NCBI GenBank assembly: GCA_026419785.1
Contig: JAODTK010005599.1
Span: 207,501-271,500 of the forward strand
DNA from: Sclerodactyla briareus
Taxonomy: Eukaryota > Echinodermata > Holothuroidea > Dendrochirotida > Sclerodactylidae
Reading direction: 5' to 3'
DNA length: 64,000 bases
The notes under the pieces are model-generated. The model saw only the letters and a program-made list of their open reading frames with translations. It was not told where the DNA came from and made no database searches. Both the position numbers and the translations under genes were made by a program. Of this stretch, positions 25,114-38,200 are shown one piece after another. Numbering within the stretch: position 1 is the stretch's first letter; every line of letters starts with the position of its first letter.

Positions 25114-25363
25114 TTGATCTCGAATCACGATGGTCATATACAGGAATTTTGGAAGTGTGGTTAGGCTACCCAGCATTGCCACTAATTGATTGTCCATGGA
25201 ACAGACTAGCCTAGGCCCATTACTATAGGTCTAGCTAGGCTAGCATGCGCTCGAGGCCCTTTTAGTACCTGTACTAAAGCGTGCGTTCACATCTCGAGGC
25301 CTAGGCTGTTTTGCTCAAACCAGTATGCTGGTGAGTATTGTGAGGCCCATTCATGTAATCAAT

Positions 25364-25392
25364 CTATCTATCTATCTGTCTATCTATCCTCC
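25364..25392. repeat. (ATCT)n microsatellite
   Basis: About seven ATCT units lie directly before the GGGCCCATT repeat family, as at 30.4-31.1 kb. Confidence 0.9.
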
Positions 25393-25419
25393 TAGCTATC
25401 CAGTCTGTAAACTTTGGTT

Positions 25420-26175
25420 TTGGGGCGAAAAATGTTCGTGCTTTGATGAAATCTCAACCAGACCTGGTCACAATGCTTATTGAATGATGGGTCATCATGA
25501 CCACTAAAGGTTCAAGGGTCAATGGCATTAAAAAGGGGCACAATGGGCCAATAAGTGGAAAACTTCAAAAGCTTCTTCTCCTCAAATTTCTGTGCACAGT
25601 GCTGTGGTTTTATATATTTGATGTCTAAAATAGCCGTACCTTTGGGTGTGTTCAGGAATTTTTGATCCAAGGTGCCCATTGGGGCCCTAGGGGCCCATTA
25701 TGTGAAAGTTCAACAATGGTTGAAAATGCATCTCCGCCTACAAGCTTCAATAACTTCTTGCTCAGCTACATGTAATGGTTCTGGGTTACGAGGGCCATGG
25801 GGGGTTGGTTCAGGAATTTGGGCTAGGGGTCCCACTTTGGCTGTTGTAGGGGCCCATTGGTGAAATAGTGTGAAAACCAGTGACTCCACTAATTTGGTTG
25901 AATATGCTGACAAGCGGAGTCATGATGTGGTCTAATGCCCACCTTGGGTTATTCAGGAATTTGGCCAAGCAGTCCCACTTGGGCACCAGGGCCCATTTTA
26001 TGAAATTTCACACGATGTACTTGAAAAGGCATCTCTTCCCACAAGCGTCAATTAATTTTTTTCAAAGTTGCATTGTAATGGACCTCGGTAGAGGGGGTGT
26101 ACGGGGTTCTGAGGGCTGGTGCCCTTGGCCTGGGCCCATTAGGACCTTAGGACCCATGGCCCAGTGTGGCTGAAA
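25420..26175. repeat. GGGCCCATT dispersed repeat with internal units, copy A
   Basis: Three to four diverged units, each roughly 180-200 bp, share the order TTCAGGAATTT, GGTCCCACTT or GGTGCCCATT, GGGCCCATT, GTGAAA(G)TT, then ...GAAAATGCATCTC and CACAAGCTTCAAT. The same blocks occur at 31.1-31.5 kb. There is no coding capacity. Confidence 0.75.
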
Positions 26176-26224
26176 TGCCTTTTAGAGAGAATTGCTATGA
26201 TTCATATAGTTCTTGCTGTAACGG

Positions 26225-26350
26225 TGCACGGTTACTCGTAAAACCGAAAAATCCGGTTGACTCGGTGGCTTATTAACTCGGTTTGAAAATTTCAGAAAAA
26301 CCGAATAACCGAGAACGCCGAAAAAAAAAAACGAGTCGCCGACGCCAATG
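26225..26350. repeat. AACCGA/TCGGTT-rich dispersed repeat, copy A
   Basis: Repeated ACCGA and TCGGT words here include AAAACCGAAAAATCCGGTTG, closely matched by AAAACCGAAAAAACCGGTTG near 29146. An A-run of 11 lies inside. Confidence 0.55.
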
Positions 26351-29120
26351 GCTAAAAGCCGAGTTAGTGAAAAAATTGCACGCCAATCCACGATCGGTTA
26401 GATTGGAGAGCACGGAGGGTCTTCGAAACATTCATGTAAATTATGAACAACATGACGATGCATAGTAACTCAATTAAATGGTCACTGGGGACTAGAGTAT
26501 GTGTACTTTCCGCAGCAATAAAATCATATGATAAATAGAAGACTATTCAATTCATTATGCGGTTGTCGCGTTCCCTCTCTTTACATTACCATCGCTATAA
26601 AGTACAGCCTATCCTCAATTATTGTTGCTAACTTTTACTCGTTCACCTTTCCAGACAGGTAGTGAATAAAGTCATTTTTGTGTTGCATGTTAGCATTGCC
26701 CATGGTTTGGACTATTCCATTTATGACAAGGTAACAAACTCACAGGAGTGTGTAACGTTGTAGCACTGTGTACTGAAGTTGACAGCTTCTCATTGTGTGA
26801 ACATTCAGCTGTTTCGGAATTTAGGCAGTAAAAAAAAAAAAATAGTAGTTCTCGGTCCTAACTCGCTGAAAGTTTGGGCGTGATGAGGGCCTTTTTTTTT
26901 TTTTTGTTTTGCTCTCGACGGTCCAGAATTACCCCATATTTAGTACTGTAATCGCAGTTACAGCCGCAGGTGGAAAATGAGCATGAGTTCTTTTTTTTCT
27001 TTTTGTCCCTGAGGTTATACCCCCGAGTGGCCACAAAGACATCCCAAATTGGCCTTTAATAGTTTGCATGGCATCAAGTAGTAAGCTTTTCCTTTAAACA
27101 ATTTTGAAGGAAGTTATCAAGTGGAAGTGTCAAAAAAAGAATTTGACAATTCATCTAAAAAGCGTGCGGGCGGGGAGAGAAACGGCTTTTTTTTTTTACT
27201 CGGAATTAAGTACCTTAGCTACCAAAACACCGGTACTAAAACCAAAGTATGTTTATTCCTCGCCGCTACAAGCCGCCGCCGCGTACATCGCAGCTTCAAT
27301 GCGCACCTGTTTGAAAAATTATAGAATGCCCCACGTGTGTGTTGCGAGCGACTTTTGTACCTTTCATATTTGACAAATCTACCTGCCCCGCCAACAGAAC
27401 ATCGCAGCTCAGTGGAACGTTAATAATAGAACTGCATGCAAAGTATATGTTGTTGCTTAATCACTAATGCTGTGCACTTCTTTTAAACATAGCCCTGTTG
27501 GAACACGTGGTATCACCTACTTACTGTTCACATAGCATTCTGACTGTGCATTCCCACTGATAAGTACAGTGCGTTACACCAACTACCCAAAGTCGGCCAC
27601 GCCTATGATTTGGTAGGCTGCCGACAGCAACACTTTATCGCACACAATTAAGATCTAGGGAGTTTCCTAACTGGACTCTGTGATTTTAAAGGCTTCATGG
27701 ATCAATATTTGCACGACGAAATTTAGTATCCCGGCTTTCGAGCTGGCTGCTGCGTAAGTTGTTATTTAGTGTAAGTTGAGCAACGAATGAAGAATTCCAT
27801 ATGACCCCAAATCACTTGATTATTTTGATGATTGATCTGATGTATCGTGTAAAGATCGCTCGAAGTCCTTATAATGTTTTATTAAAAGACTCCAGGGCAC
27901 CTAACAACGCGATAAAATACAGGAAAGTTGAATTTTTCAAGACTAGTGAGCTAAACTTGTACAGTCTAGCAGCGCAGCGGCAGGCTCGAGCAAGAGAGCT
28001 ACCCACATTCACGTTCGAAAAAAAATGAGGTTAAATTGGAAATAAAGGTACAAGATATTTCATTTAGTTCATAATTTGGTTGAAGTCACTAAACTGCTTG
28101 AGAAACATATCTGTGAACTGAGTTCCTGGTAGTTCGCCGGGATTGGCTTTAAATCCGCGAAGAAGAACTGCTTTGATGCGCAATATTTTTAAACGTTCGT
28201 ATTTGGCAGAGACATCATAACCTTCGTGGTGGTATTCAGTAGTAGTAAATATATCATTGCAGTGTATGTTGTTGTGTGTTCCCCTGTATGATCTGTGGAC
28301 TCTGTCTTACAGGGGTCAACTGAAGTTATCAGTATTTGCTTTACGTTAGATATTCATCCATGACCACCTTTAAAGACTGGAAAATTAGCGATCGTCGATC
28401 CCACTTCGATTCCACGATACTGCAATGTAGGTTCGTGTGGGATACAATTCTATGAATGAATTAATGGGAATAAATGGGCAATTGGTGAAAGAAAATAATT
28501 TCATTAAAGGTTTGCGCATATCTGGTGGTTTTGAGGCGATTTTAGACTGTGCCGTGCTTCAGTTTCCTTGCTAAAAATTATCACAGTTACGCTTGGGGGC
28601 GTTGGGTCACTGGTAATGCAAAAGCGATCTGTTTGTACTGTGCAGTGTGGACAGGCGTACATACATAGGACGTGTGGTAAGAATGTAGTAGTTTTTCTGC
28701 ACGTTGCGTGTTTTAATAGAGAGAGACACGTGCTAGATGCTCCGTGCAGGTTGGTTTATTTGACAATTATTTGTTAATTACCCCAATATTATAATGGAAC
28801 AGTAGATTGATGGAAAAGATTGTCCTGTATTTACACAGCTGAAATATTGACTGACATAAATGAATATGGTGGGGGAACAATGCTGGGATTCATCACTAAT
28901 GGCATTAACTAAATGAGTAAGGAAACCCACGATAATCAAGATAAGCGACTTGCTTTTTATGATTGTTTTTATTAGAATTACAATTAGTATAACAAAATAA
29001 TGCTAAGGGATACATATCTTTGAACTCGAGACGGCGGTTATTGGCGCTGAAGTAACACTCGACTCTAGTGCGGGACCGTGTTTGGGGTTAACGAGCAGTT
29101 ACGTCCCCCTTGGCGCAAAT
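26351..29120. other. No supported gene
   Basis: The stretch contains A- and T-runs (26830-26842, 26892-26904, 27187-27197). The frame at 27801-28028 and others are unrecognised. Confidence 0.4.
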
Positions 29121-29185
29121 ACTTCTTGTTGAACGGAGCGATCAAAACCGAAAAAACCGGTTGGACTCGGTTAGGCAAAATGGAA
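29120..29185. repeat. AACCGA dispersed repeat, copy B
   Basis: A short block sharing AAAACCG...CCGGTTGGACTCGGTTAGG order with copy A at 26.2 kb. Confidence 0.5.
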
Positions 29186-30404
29186 CGAATGTTTTGCTCA
29201 GGAACTAAACCGTGCAGCCTTATTCTCATATACATGGCTGTTAGTTTATTTTTTGGAAAATGTGGCTAGGGAACACTACCAACTGTCAATGGAATAGGAA
29301 TCCCTCCGGGCTCTGGGTAAGTCTCACTGGGCTCTCCAACCAGCTCTCACTTATGTACTGTAATAAGTGTATTAACAGGCTCCAGCTAGCTAGCTAGCAC
29401 CTGCCACTACTTATTTCCCTGCACTGTTAAGTACAGTAGGGTTTAAGACATTAGGGAAATGTGAATAATTATTGAATGCATCGTGAATATGGGCACCTTC
29501 AGGGAGGAAGAAATGAGTCCGAAGGTTTCATCACGTTTCAAGAGGAAAAATCTTGTTAGGAAGTCAGGTTGTTGTTTGTTCTACTTCTGTGGGGGACAAA
29601 AATAGTAAGTATATTAGGCCTCTGCTTGCCTATGATACTGTGACCCATAAGTCGCTCATTATCTCCTATCATACTAGAAAACACATAGAAATCATGTGAA
29701 GGTGACCAAAACGTACCGTTGTGCCAGATTCTTCACTTGTTACAGTTCCCGTATGTGTCCTGCTCTTCAACGATGCTCAGTAGCATTGGAGCTTCACTAA
29801 GCCTAGTAAGTAGTAGTATCTCGCATAGTATAGGCCCTCCCGGTTCAGAATCCAGACCAGGTTCAACTTCAGTCATGAAGTATTTCAGTATGGATAATTT
29901 ATTGTACATTCTTGAAAAGTGTCCTGACCTCTGACAACGCGTAGTTGAGCACAGTGGCACAGGTGCATTAGGTCATTTTGGGACATTCAAGCAAATACGC
30001 CAATGACAAATGCTTTCTTCTCCTGGGTTGAAATCCAAAATCGATGATCTTGAAATTGCGTTGTTATTATTTATAATTATTATTTATTGAACGACCCGAT
30101 GTTATAGCTTACAAATTCAGGAGGTTCTGGGCATATTCTGTTGACAATATAATTCAGATGAGTAAGATTAGCGAGCAGAAGTGAAGGTCCCAGGCTTCCT
30201 AGATTAGCTACCTATGGGAGGTTTATTTGCCTGACCACCTAAAATTCGGCAGTCCTTCCTGGTTATCATGGTAGGCTGTTTCGAAGTTCGAAAAACAGCC
30301 TCATTTGGAGGTAGCAAAGCAGATTCAATCAAAAATTCTGCCAATTTTTAGATCAAACAAAGCCAGCTGGTTGAGCTTTGGAATCTGCCATGTCCTCTTT
30401 ATCT
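29186..30404. other. No supported gene
   Basis: The 29719-29960 stretch is open on both strands without a domain. A CTAGCTAGCTAGC run sits near 29385. Confidence 0.4.
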
Positions 30405-31093
30405 ATAGGTCTGTATCTATCTATCTACGATCTATCCTAATCCATCCATCCATCCGTTAATCCATCCATCCATCCACCATCCATCCATCCATCCATCCAT
30501 CCATCCACTAATCCATCCATCATATTAATATCAATCTATCAGTCTATTATCTATCTTCGATCATCTATATATCTATCTATCTATCTTCTATCTATCTATC
30601 TATTATCTATATCCATCATCCATCCATCATCCATCCATCCATCCATTCCCATCCCATCCCATCCCATCCAATCATACATCCATCTATATTAATATCAATC
30701 TATGATTATCTATCTATTCTATCTACTATTATCTAATCTATCTATCTATCTATCATCTATCTATCATCCATCCATCCATCAATCCATCACTCAATCCATC
30801 CAATCCATCCAATCCATCCATCCATCATCCATCCATCCTCCATCCTCCATCCCATCCCTCCCATCCCATCCACTCATCATCCATTCTATATTATTATCAT
30901 CTATCTACTATCTATCTATCATCTATCATCTATCATCTATCTATCTATCTAAAAAAAAAAAAAAAAAAAAAAAAATCTATCTACTATCTATCTATCTACT
31001 ATCTATCTATCTATCTATCTAATCTATCACCATCCATCCATCCACCTCCATCCATCCATCCATCCTCCTCCATCCATCCATCCATCCATTGTC
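30405..31093. repeat. (ATCT)n/(ATCC)n compound microsatellite, about 690 bp
   Basis: Alternating blocks of ATCT and ATCC units have many single-base slips and a 25-base A-run at 30951-30975. The 106-codon plus-strand frame inside is only the repeat translated. Confidence 0.97.
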
Positions 31094-31640
31094 ACAATTG
31101 TGTTTTTGGCTCCCAAACAGTCCATTCTGCAATGATCATATGAAATTTCACACAATGGTACTTGAAATGCATCTCCTCCCACAGCTTCAATTGATGTTCT
31201 TTAAAGTTAAATGGAAGGGTACGTGGGTAGAAAGGCCTCAGGTGTGTCTGGGAATCTTGAGGGTTTTCCAGTTTGGGCCCTAGAGCTCAATATATGGATA
31301 CTGCCAAAAATTTTATATCTTCAACAAATTCTGTTGCAAATTGTGATGTCAGCTTAATGATGGTCTACTAGCCATCCTTAGGATGCCCAGGGATTTACAG
31401 TAGGGACCAAAGGACCCATTCTCACTATGGGCCCTGCAGCCCCATATATGGAAGTCTATGAACTGCGTAGCATTTTGGGCATTGATCATTGTCAAAAAGT
31501 CATTACAGGGCACAATAAGCCATTGTTTGAACGACCTACGTGGAATAATGTCTTGCACTGGGTTCACATAATTGGAGGCCTATTTGTCCTGGTACATTTG
31601 TGCAGTTTGAGCCTATGCCCACATTGGTGCTTAGTTTAGG
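31094..31640. repeat. GGGCCCATT dispersed repeat, copy B
   Basis: It shares with copy A the blocks GAAATTTCACACAATG, ACTTGAAATGCATCTCC, CACAGCTTCAATTGATGT and GGGCCC, directly after the ATCT/ATCC tract. Confidence 0.75.
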
Positions 31641-33075
31641 CTAGCGCTAAGCGGCCAATTTCGTGTTCAACTTCAGTTCATAACAAGCTGCATCTCCGAT
31701 TGAAGGAACCCAAAAGCCTTTTATTGTAGTTAGAAAGTTTAGAACTCATTCATTCCTTATATTGATTTCGCAGGTGCGAATTAACAACATATTACCGGAA
31801 TCGTCAGGATTCTCTTCACACTTCACGTCACGAGTGATCAAGACCTTGCCAATTGTTGTCGCGTTGCCACTCTAAGTTATGAATAATCAAGCAGAGTTTT
31901 TCTATAGTAAGCCTGCATGTGCCCAGTATGAATAATACTGTCGACAAATTGAACCTGAGTGGCAACACTTCGTTTACAAAACTATGTTTCAAAACAAGAC
32001 AGGCTGGAAAAAAAAAAGGTAGGATTTCCCCAATTGTTACGGTCAAAATTGGCTTGTAAGTATCACTTTATACTAATGAAATTTTAACATGTAGTGGATT
32101 GGAGTTCTTAAATGATGTTTGGAAGGTATAGAGGCTGTGTAAGCTGAGGGAGAAGTTGGAGTAATGAGGTGACGGATTTGTCACCTCAATGGGAAGTGCG
32201 ATACAGTAAATTTCTTTGATAGTGACTAGCATAGGCCAGTTGGTAACTTGCGATGTGTGTATTCCGTACATTGACCCACTAATCGCAGCACACACGATCC
32301 ATGTTTTTGCTAAAAAAATTGCTTGAACCAAGGCATGATCATTAGCCTTTCGAAAATAGCCTCTCGCAAGGCATTGTGGTCTAAGCTCAGGCGGGGAAAA
32401 GTAGGCAATCTATGGAAGGCCGACTAGGATTTTCAGCAGATGAAATTGATTTTCCTAGCGAAAATTAGCAAATTTCAGCCAGATTGGTCATGATACGATG
32501 TAAAAATTATCGGGGACAACTTACAAAATTTTGAGAGAATATAGACAGCCAATAAGAAAGATATGAAATCTCCAAGTTCTTCCAATACATGCTAACACAA
32601 AAACTGCCCCCGAATATCCCAGAATGCATCAAACTATCCCACAGTGCACCAAAACATGTATTGCAAAAAGTTATATGAGTCGTGATGGGTATCAGCTTAT
32701 GGAGCACAGAAGCATGGTTTTGCAAATCATAGCGATTAGCCTGGATAATCACGAAATTTTCCACAGCTTACAATACAAGCTTACTTTATTACTGTGATTT
32801 CGAGATTTGACCGTGACTAGACCATGACAGTCACATTCGTCAGTGAGGGTTGGCAATTTGCAGGCCTGCAGGTATGGCTGTTATTGCAAACAGCACAGCT
32901 TGGTCTCGATATGCTGAGACTGAGGAGCAATTGACTGGTGATGTGAGGTTAATGTGATGCGGATATGAATAGTATGCTCAAAGAACCTCACAACTAACAA
33001 CTTTTATGCTCCTTTATGCTTGGGATCACAAGGCGGGATACCTTATAAAGTCCAATTAAATCAGATTGGATCAAG
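31641..33075. other. No supported gene
   Basis: AT-rich, with short unrecognised frames on the minus strand. Confidence 0.4.
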
Positions 33076-33089
33076 AATTTTAGAAGTCA

Positions 33090-34175
33090 GGAACATAACA
33101 GGATTTTGCAGGTGGGGGTGTGAGTAAGTACTTGCCAGCAAAGTTGTCAAACATGGGAATTACACATGGGTTCATCAATGGATTGTAAATTATCTTACAG
33201 GTCGTACCCAATTTGTTAACGAAGTCCACTTGCCGGTTCTGACTTATTTCCTCCATTACTGGAGCGCCACAAGGCAGAGTGCTTGCACCATTTTTCTCAC
33301 GTGGTACACGTTTGACTGTAGATCCAGGCGAGTGTATGTATATTATTAAATTTGCTGATGATATGGCTCCTGGCTGGATCAGCCATGGCCAATAATGATG
33401 AGGCCTATCTCGGCCAGCTGCAGTCATTCGTCAACTATTGCAACAATAGCTTTTTGGTCTTCGGCTTCTATCGCAATGTGTTGAACCTCCTCCCGTTATT
33501 AACAAAGGTGAAGCAGTTGAGAGAGTTAGTTCCTACAAAAATATAGTGGTGTACATTTGAACAATCTCTCACTTGGGGTGATCACGTAGATGCCCTGGTG
33601 AAAAGGGCTGAATAACCAGATTGTATTGTCCAGGAAGTTGTCAGCTTTTAACGTTTGAAACGAAATTATGCAATTATGCTACAGTTCCACTATTTCCGGA
33701 GTTTGGGGATATTGCCTTATATGATGGGGAGGGAAGGTGACCAGAACTGAGAAAGATCGAATTGACCATATAATTAAGAACGCGGGTAGGGTCATTGGAA
33801 TTCCGCAGTGTGTTGTTGACTCCGTGTACCAATCTATACTGGACACCAAATTGGAGTCGGTGTGGAATGATATTTCTCATCCCCTCTACTGTCCCTTCAC
33901 GACAATGTGATTAATAGAGGGATTGGAAGACTGAGCAACCGTACAGTAGAAAAAATCGTTATCGCAACTCTTCATCCCACATTACAATAACAACTTGACG
34001 AGTCGCTATCTTTCCAGCGGTTGGTGATTCTTTTATCTTTCTCATCGGTCTATTTTGGGTAGTTATATATACATGAATGTCTATTTTTCTATTCAAATTT
34101 TTGTCCCTTCTGAACCTTTACGTGCGATATCTTAATTTCCATCACTGGGCAATAAATTTTTACTACTACTCTCGG
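33090..34175 (+). mobile_element. CR1/Rex1-like LINE fragment, 3' half of ORF2
   Basis: Frames in order carry WIVNYLTGRTQFVN, SGAPQGRVLAPF, the catalytic IKFADD (33346-33363), then GEAVERVSSYK, a CLRKLSAFNV-like part, GKVTRTEKDRIDHIIK and AGRVIGIPQCVVDSVYQS. This is the order of the reverse-transcriptase palm and thumb and the C-terminal region in CR1/Rex1-type elements. The 3' end reads AATAAATTTTTACTACTACT, a short repeat tail. Several frame changes and the missing 5' half show a dead, 5'-truncated copy. Confidence 0.85.
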
Positions 34176-35043
34176 GAGGTCCGAGTTTCAAAGGGCTGAT
34201 AAGGACTAGAAACCTACTAGGGAATTACTGCAAAAACTGAGGAGATGTATACCCTGTTGCTGAGAGGCTGTAGGCACTGGAGATGCACTGTATGCTCCTA
34301 TGCCGGATACTTAGTTATCCAGGGGGATTGGGGCCCTTAGAAACCATTTACGATGACACATGGGCTTCCCTACATGTCTTCTGTACAGTGCTCCAACGAA
34401 TCCCAGTCAATGAGGAAAGGCTTATCCAGTTATGCTATTTGGACCCTCAAAGTGCCCGCCTGCCTGCTGATAAAGCGGTGCTCTAGTTAGGGTGGCCAGA
34501 CAGAGATGATATTCAAGTTAGGGTCACTCATAATAATTTCTCCAAAGACCCGATTCAGTGAAGATGAAAGTACGTACCTCTGGGTTCCTGACCTCTTGGT
34601 TCCACCGGACGTGGCCAGTATCCCCCTACAGATCAAGATTCGATGGTTGTACATGTATTTTTTTTTTTTTTTTTTGGCTCCCTGATTGCCAGAAATAGGA
34701 GAATCACGAACATAACCACTTCTGGTTGGGCTAGGGGTTGTTGGCCGGGGGTTAGTGTTAGGGGAGAACAAAAGGTAAAAATAATTTTGTATGGACAGTG
34801 TGGTAGTATACACAGGAAAAGGGATAATAGAGGCTCATTGGTCTGTATTGCGACCGAATGTAATATTTTGTTTCCAAAATGTTCTGTCATTTTTGTATCC
34901 ATATCAATTCAGTTCCTTCTCTCCCTATTCAGATCTTGTGCAGGGTATATGTTCATGTGTACAACGACATGGTATTTAATGCTTATAGAATTTGAACAAT
35001 GTCATCTTTGTAGCTCTTTTCTACTGGGCTGTGATTCCCCATC
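34176..35043. other. Upstream flank of the receptor-like gene
   Basis: It holds a T-run of 21 (34657-34677) and open frames without domains (34283-34486; 34643-35047). The promoter of the downstream gene should lie here or further upstream, but I see no clear TATA or initiator. Confidence 0.4.
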
Positions 35044-35291
35044 ATGAGTGAGCAGCCCGGTCAGCTGCACTGGGGGGGAGCTCCTGATCCGGATTAGCCA
35101 TGATCTGACCCAGGAACACCTCGAGGATGGCCCTGGGTGTACACCCGGAAGCCACCTCCGCAGAGCGAGACGACGCGAAGAGCTCTCCTGGGCTCAAGTT
35201 CCTGACTGCCCTGGAGGATGACGGTGTCATCGACGTTTGACAGCACTGGCATACATGAAGGAGGTGCCTGGCGAATATCGGTGCTCAGCAT
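35044..35291 (+). CDS. Exon 1: death-effector-like domain
   Basis: It starts at an ATG (MSEQPGQLH) and ends at a CAT|GTGAGT donor. Segments in three frames give ELLIRISHDLTQEHLE, then MALGVHPEATSAERDDAK and LKFLTALEDDGVIDV, then LAYMKEVPGEYR. This helix order and spacing (about 80 residues, ending with a LxYMKE helix) match death-effector domains, which bind other death folds in caspase-activating complexes. Three one-base shifts are needed, the first at a run of seven G. The link to the NB-ARC exons 6 kb downstream is inferred from order and strand; the direct phase does not match exon 2, so another exon or an error lies between. Confidence 0.6.
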
Positions 35292-38200
35292 GTGAGTCCA
35301 ATCGCAAATACTGTGAATAATAAACTTATAGGGTTGACTGAAAGGTTGTTAGTATATGGGGCAGGAGGGGGTAGTGTCTACACTGCTCAACCTACTACTC
35401 GCACAGTGACCCCTCTGGTTAGTCTATTAGCCCCATTCTAGCATATTTTACCACTCCCAAACTGGCCACCCAAAGATGCAACTAGTTAAATTCTTGCAAT
35501 AGGGAGGATGCCAAAATTTGAACTTAATGCACTGGCAAATTGGGGGCGACTTCCTCACTTTCCGGCGATTTCAAAATGACTCCCTCTGAAATTGTCTCTA
35601 AACATACATTTGAGCGGAGTTTTTGAAGAGAGTATGGTTGAGGTCACGTTTGTCTACTCAATTTTTTTTTCTCAAAGTCCCTCTCCCCCCACTTTTCGGA
35701 GGCTGGCGCCGCCTCTGAATTTTTGAAGTTGAAGAATTAGTCATTCATTTGCGCACTATGCCGATTTTTCAATGGGATGAGTCGTACCTGCTTTCCCATC
35801 TAATTGCAATTTGATTGCGCGGTCTCTGGTAAATTATATCCTGCAACACTGGAAGTGTCGGGGGATTATGGTTTTGGGGTTGTTTGTGTAGCCGCCGCCA
35901 CCTCCGCCACCTCCGCCACCTCCGCCACCTCCGCCACCTCCGCCACCTCCGCCACCGCCGCCGCCACAACCGACGCCAACACCGCCGACCGGAGGGGAAA
36001 CTCTAGCCGTTAGCGGCAAATCTCGTAATGCTTTATCCGATTGATCTGAAACTTGGACACTGTCTGTCCTGGTGAAATCTCGGGATCGATGAGTCGAAAG
36101 TGGGCATAACTGTATGTCGGCTGCCCTCCATTTTGCATGCTTTCACATGTATACGGATTACACAAAACTTAGGTGGGTGGAGACAAAAGTTGGTTCCAAA
36201 AAATTTACAGTGATTTCAAGGTCACCAGAGGTAAAAGTTGTTGTTTTTTTTTCTCGCGAAAAAATACAGAGTGAATCCGATTACAATAAACTTGGTGGGT
36301 GGGGACAGAAGATGGTCCCGAAAAACATGACAGTAAGTTCAAGGTCCTCAGAGGTTAATTTTTTCGCGTTTTTCCAACTTTGTCGGATTTGAACCAAAAA
36401 CTCGGTTGGGATGGGAACTGTTGTAGTTATGAACAGCATGAAAGCTCATATCAAGGTCACGGAGGTCAATTTGCAAATTATGCTGATTCTTCTAAACTTC
36501 GGCGTTTTTTAACGAACTTGGGAGGTTTATGTGGACACGGTGCCCTTGAACAACAGGTAGGGCAAGTCACTGGAAGTCCAAATGGACATAATTCAATGTG
36601 CTTCCGCTAAACGAGGTTACACAACTGCTTGTTTCTGCGGGGATAGATACGTCTGGAGGTTTAACCGCCCCTTTTTTTTTGCATGCACATTATGAGGACT
36701 CACTGCATTTGCATGCCCTCTGTACATTTGAAGTTCCACTTCTTGCAAGAGCACCTATCACTCACAACCCTTCGTTACAGTTACTGACACAATGTCCTTG
36801 CATGCCTTTGAACATGGATCAGGCGGGTGAAGGGATGACGGTTTGGATGAAGCTCTCTCCACACTAGGCTTTAAGTAGTTGGCACGCGGTGTGTGAACTT
36901 GGGCAGCATCACTTGATAGGTGGAATCTTGTCCGATGCCTATCACATCGTGAAACCGCTTTGTCCGTGCTCGTCACAATTCGTAATGAGATCCTCTGTTT
37001 ACCTGCCTCTGACAGAGTTGGAGATTTTCCAAGATCCTTCAATATATGATGGTGTGCAATGAATAAATCCCATGCTGACTCTTTTAGTTCCAGATAAGTA
37101 TGACACCATAATCACATCCCGCTATGGCATGGAAGCTAGCATGGTTTTGATAGACTCCGTCACTGCTGGGGCCAGCTGAGCCTAATCGTGTAATGGAGCA
37201 TATCTTGGTTTCCTCATGCAGCGTACCAGCCTTAGCCACAAAGCTACAAGTGTGAAAGTGGACCTAACGAAGAGAAGGGTTTTAAACCTTGATTTGAAAC
37301 ATCACACTATCCGCTGCCTTACGAAATAGGAAGTCCGTTGTAGTAGACGTTTTGTAGAGGAACCAAGAGAACGGGCCAGGGACCTACTTGGCCAATCGTC
37401 GCTGATATCTCAGTACAGTTATTGACGTGTCGTAACTGTGTTCTTGCCGTCGTAAGATGTAATATTTATACCGGATTGTCGCCCGAAAAATGGACAACCA
37501 AATTTGTAAGCGGGGGGTGTCCATGCATGCTCAACATAGCCTATCCATATCTAATACATTAGTCCTACATCATTATTCTACACTGCGGATTCTGTTTTTG
37601 TATTAACCATTAGGCCTACATTCTTGCTGACTTTTTATACCATTCATTAGGATTCGAGACCAAAACCGCCGGCTTATCTATACTGGAATAGGTTCCCAAT
37701 ACCGGTCCTCGAGACCGTTCTCATACGTGAGCCAACTAAAGGACCGCGTACAACAGTGTTGCTGCTGGGGGCAGTCGATTGAGGTGCTAGAGGCGAATGT
37801 GGACCCCGAGCGAGCCCGCATCGCCAGACAACAGCGTCGTAACCTCCTGGAAGCGTCTATGAGGACCACTAGGCGAAAAAAAAAACATCTTTACGAGCGA
37901 CTCGCCCTCGTCTTTCTGTGGTGGTGCCCACTGCCCCAGCGTGGGCCAGTTAATGACGGCATTGTCTTGACCGAGGAAATCAATGTTGGGGCCCGTTGGG
38001 CTGGGTATTTTGAGAATGTGTACACGGTGGCCCCCAGTCTGGAAATTCGGATGGATACTGTTGCTCACTCCATAAGTCTGAACTGCCTGTATGCTGTGAC
38101 GTGCCAGCTATCAGGAAACTTGGGAGACTTGAACTCACAGTTGAATGGCGGGAAGTCTCCCCGGGGTTTGTGGCATACATCCACCGATGCTCTGGACTGG

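Noticed and set aside
30702-31022. 106-codon frame of Ile/Ser/Tyr/Leu repeats
   Set aside because: Translation of ATCT/ATCC units only.
35769-36019. Poly-glycine, RRW and ATS repeat frames
   Set aside because: All arise from the CACCTCCGC minisatellite.
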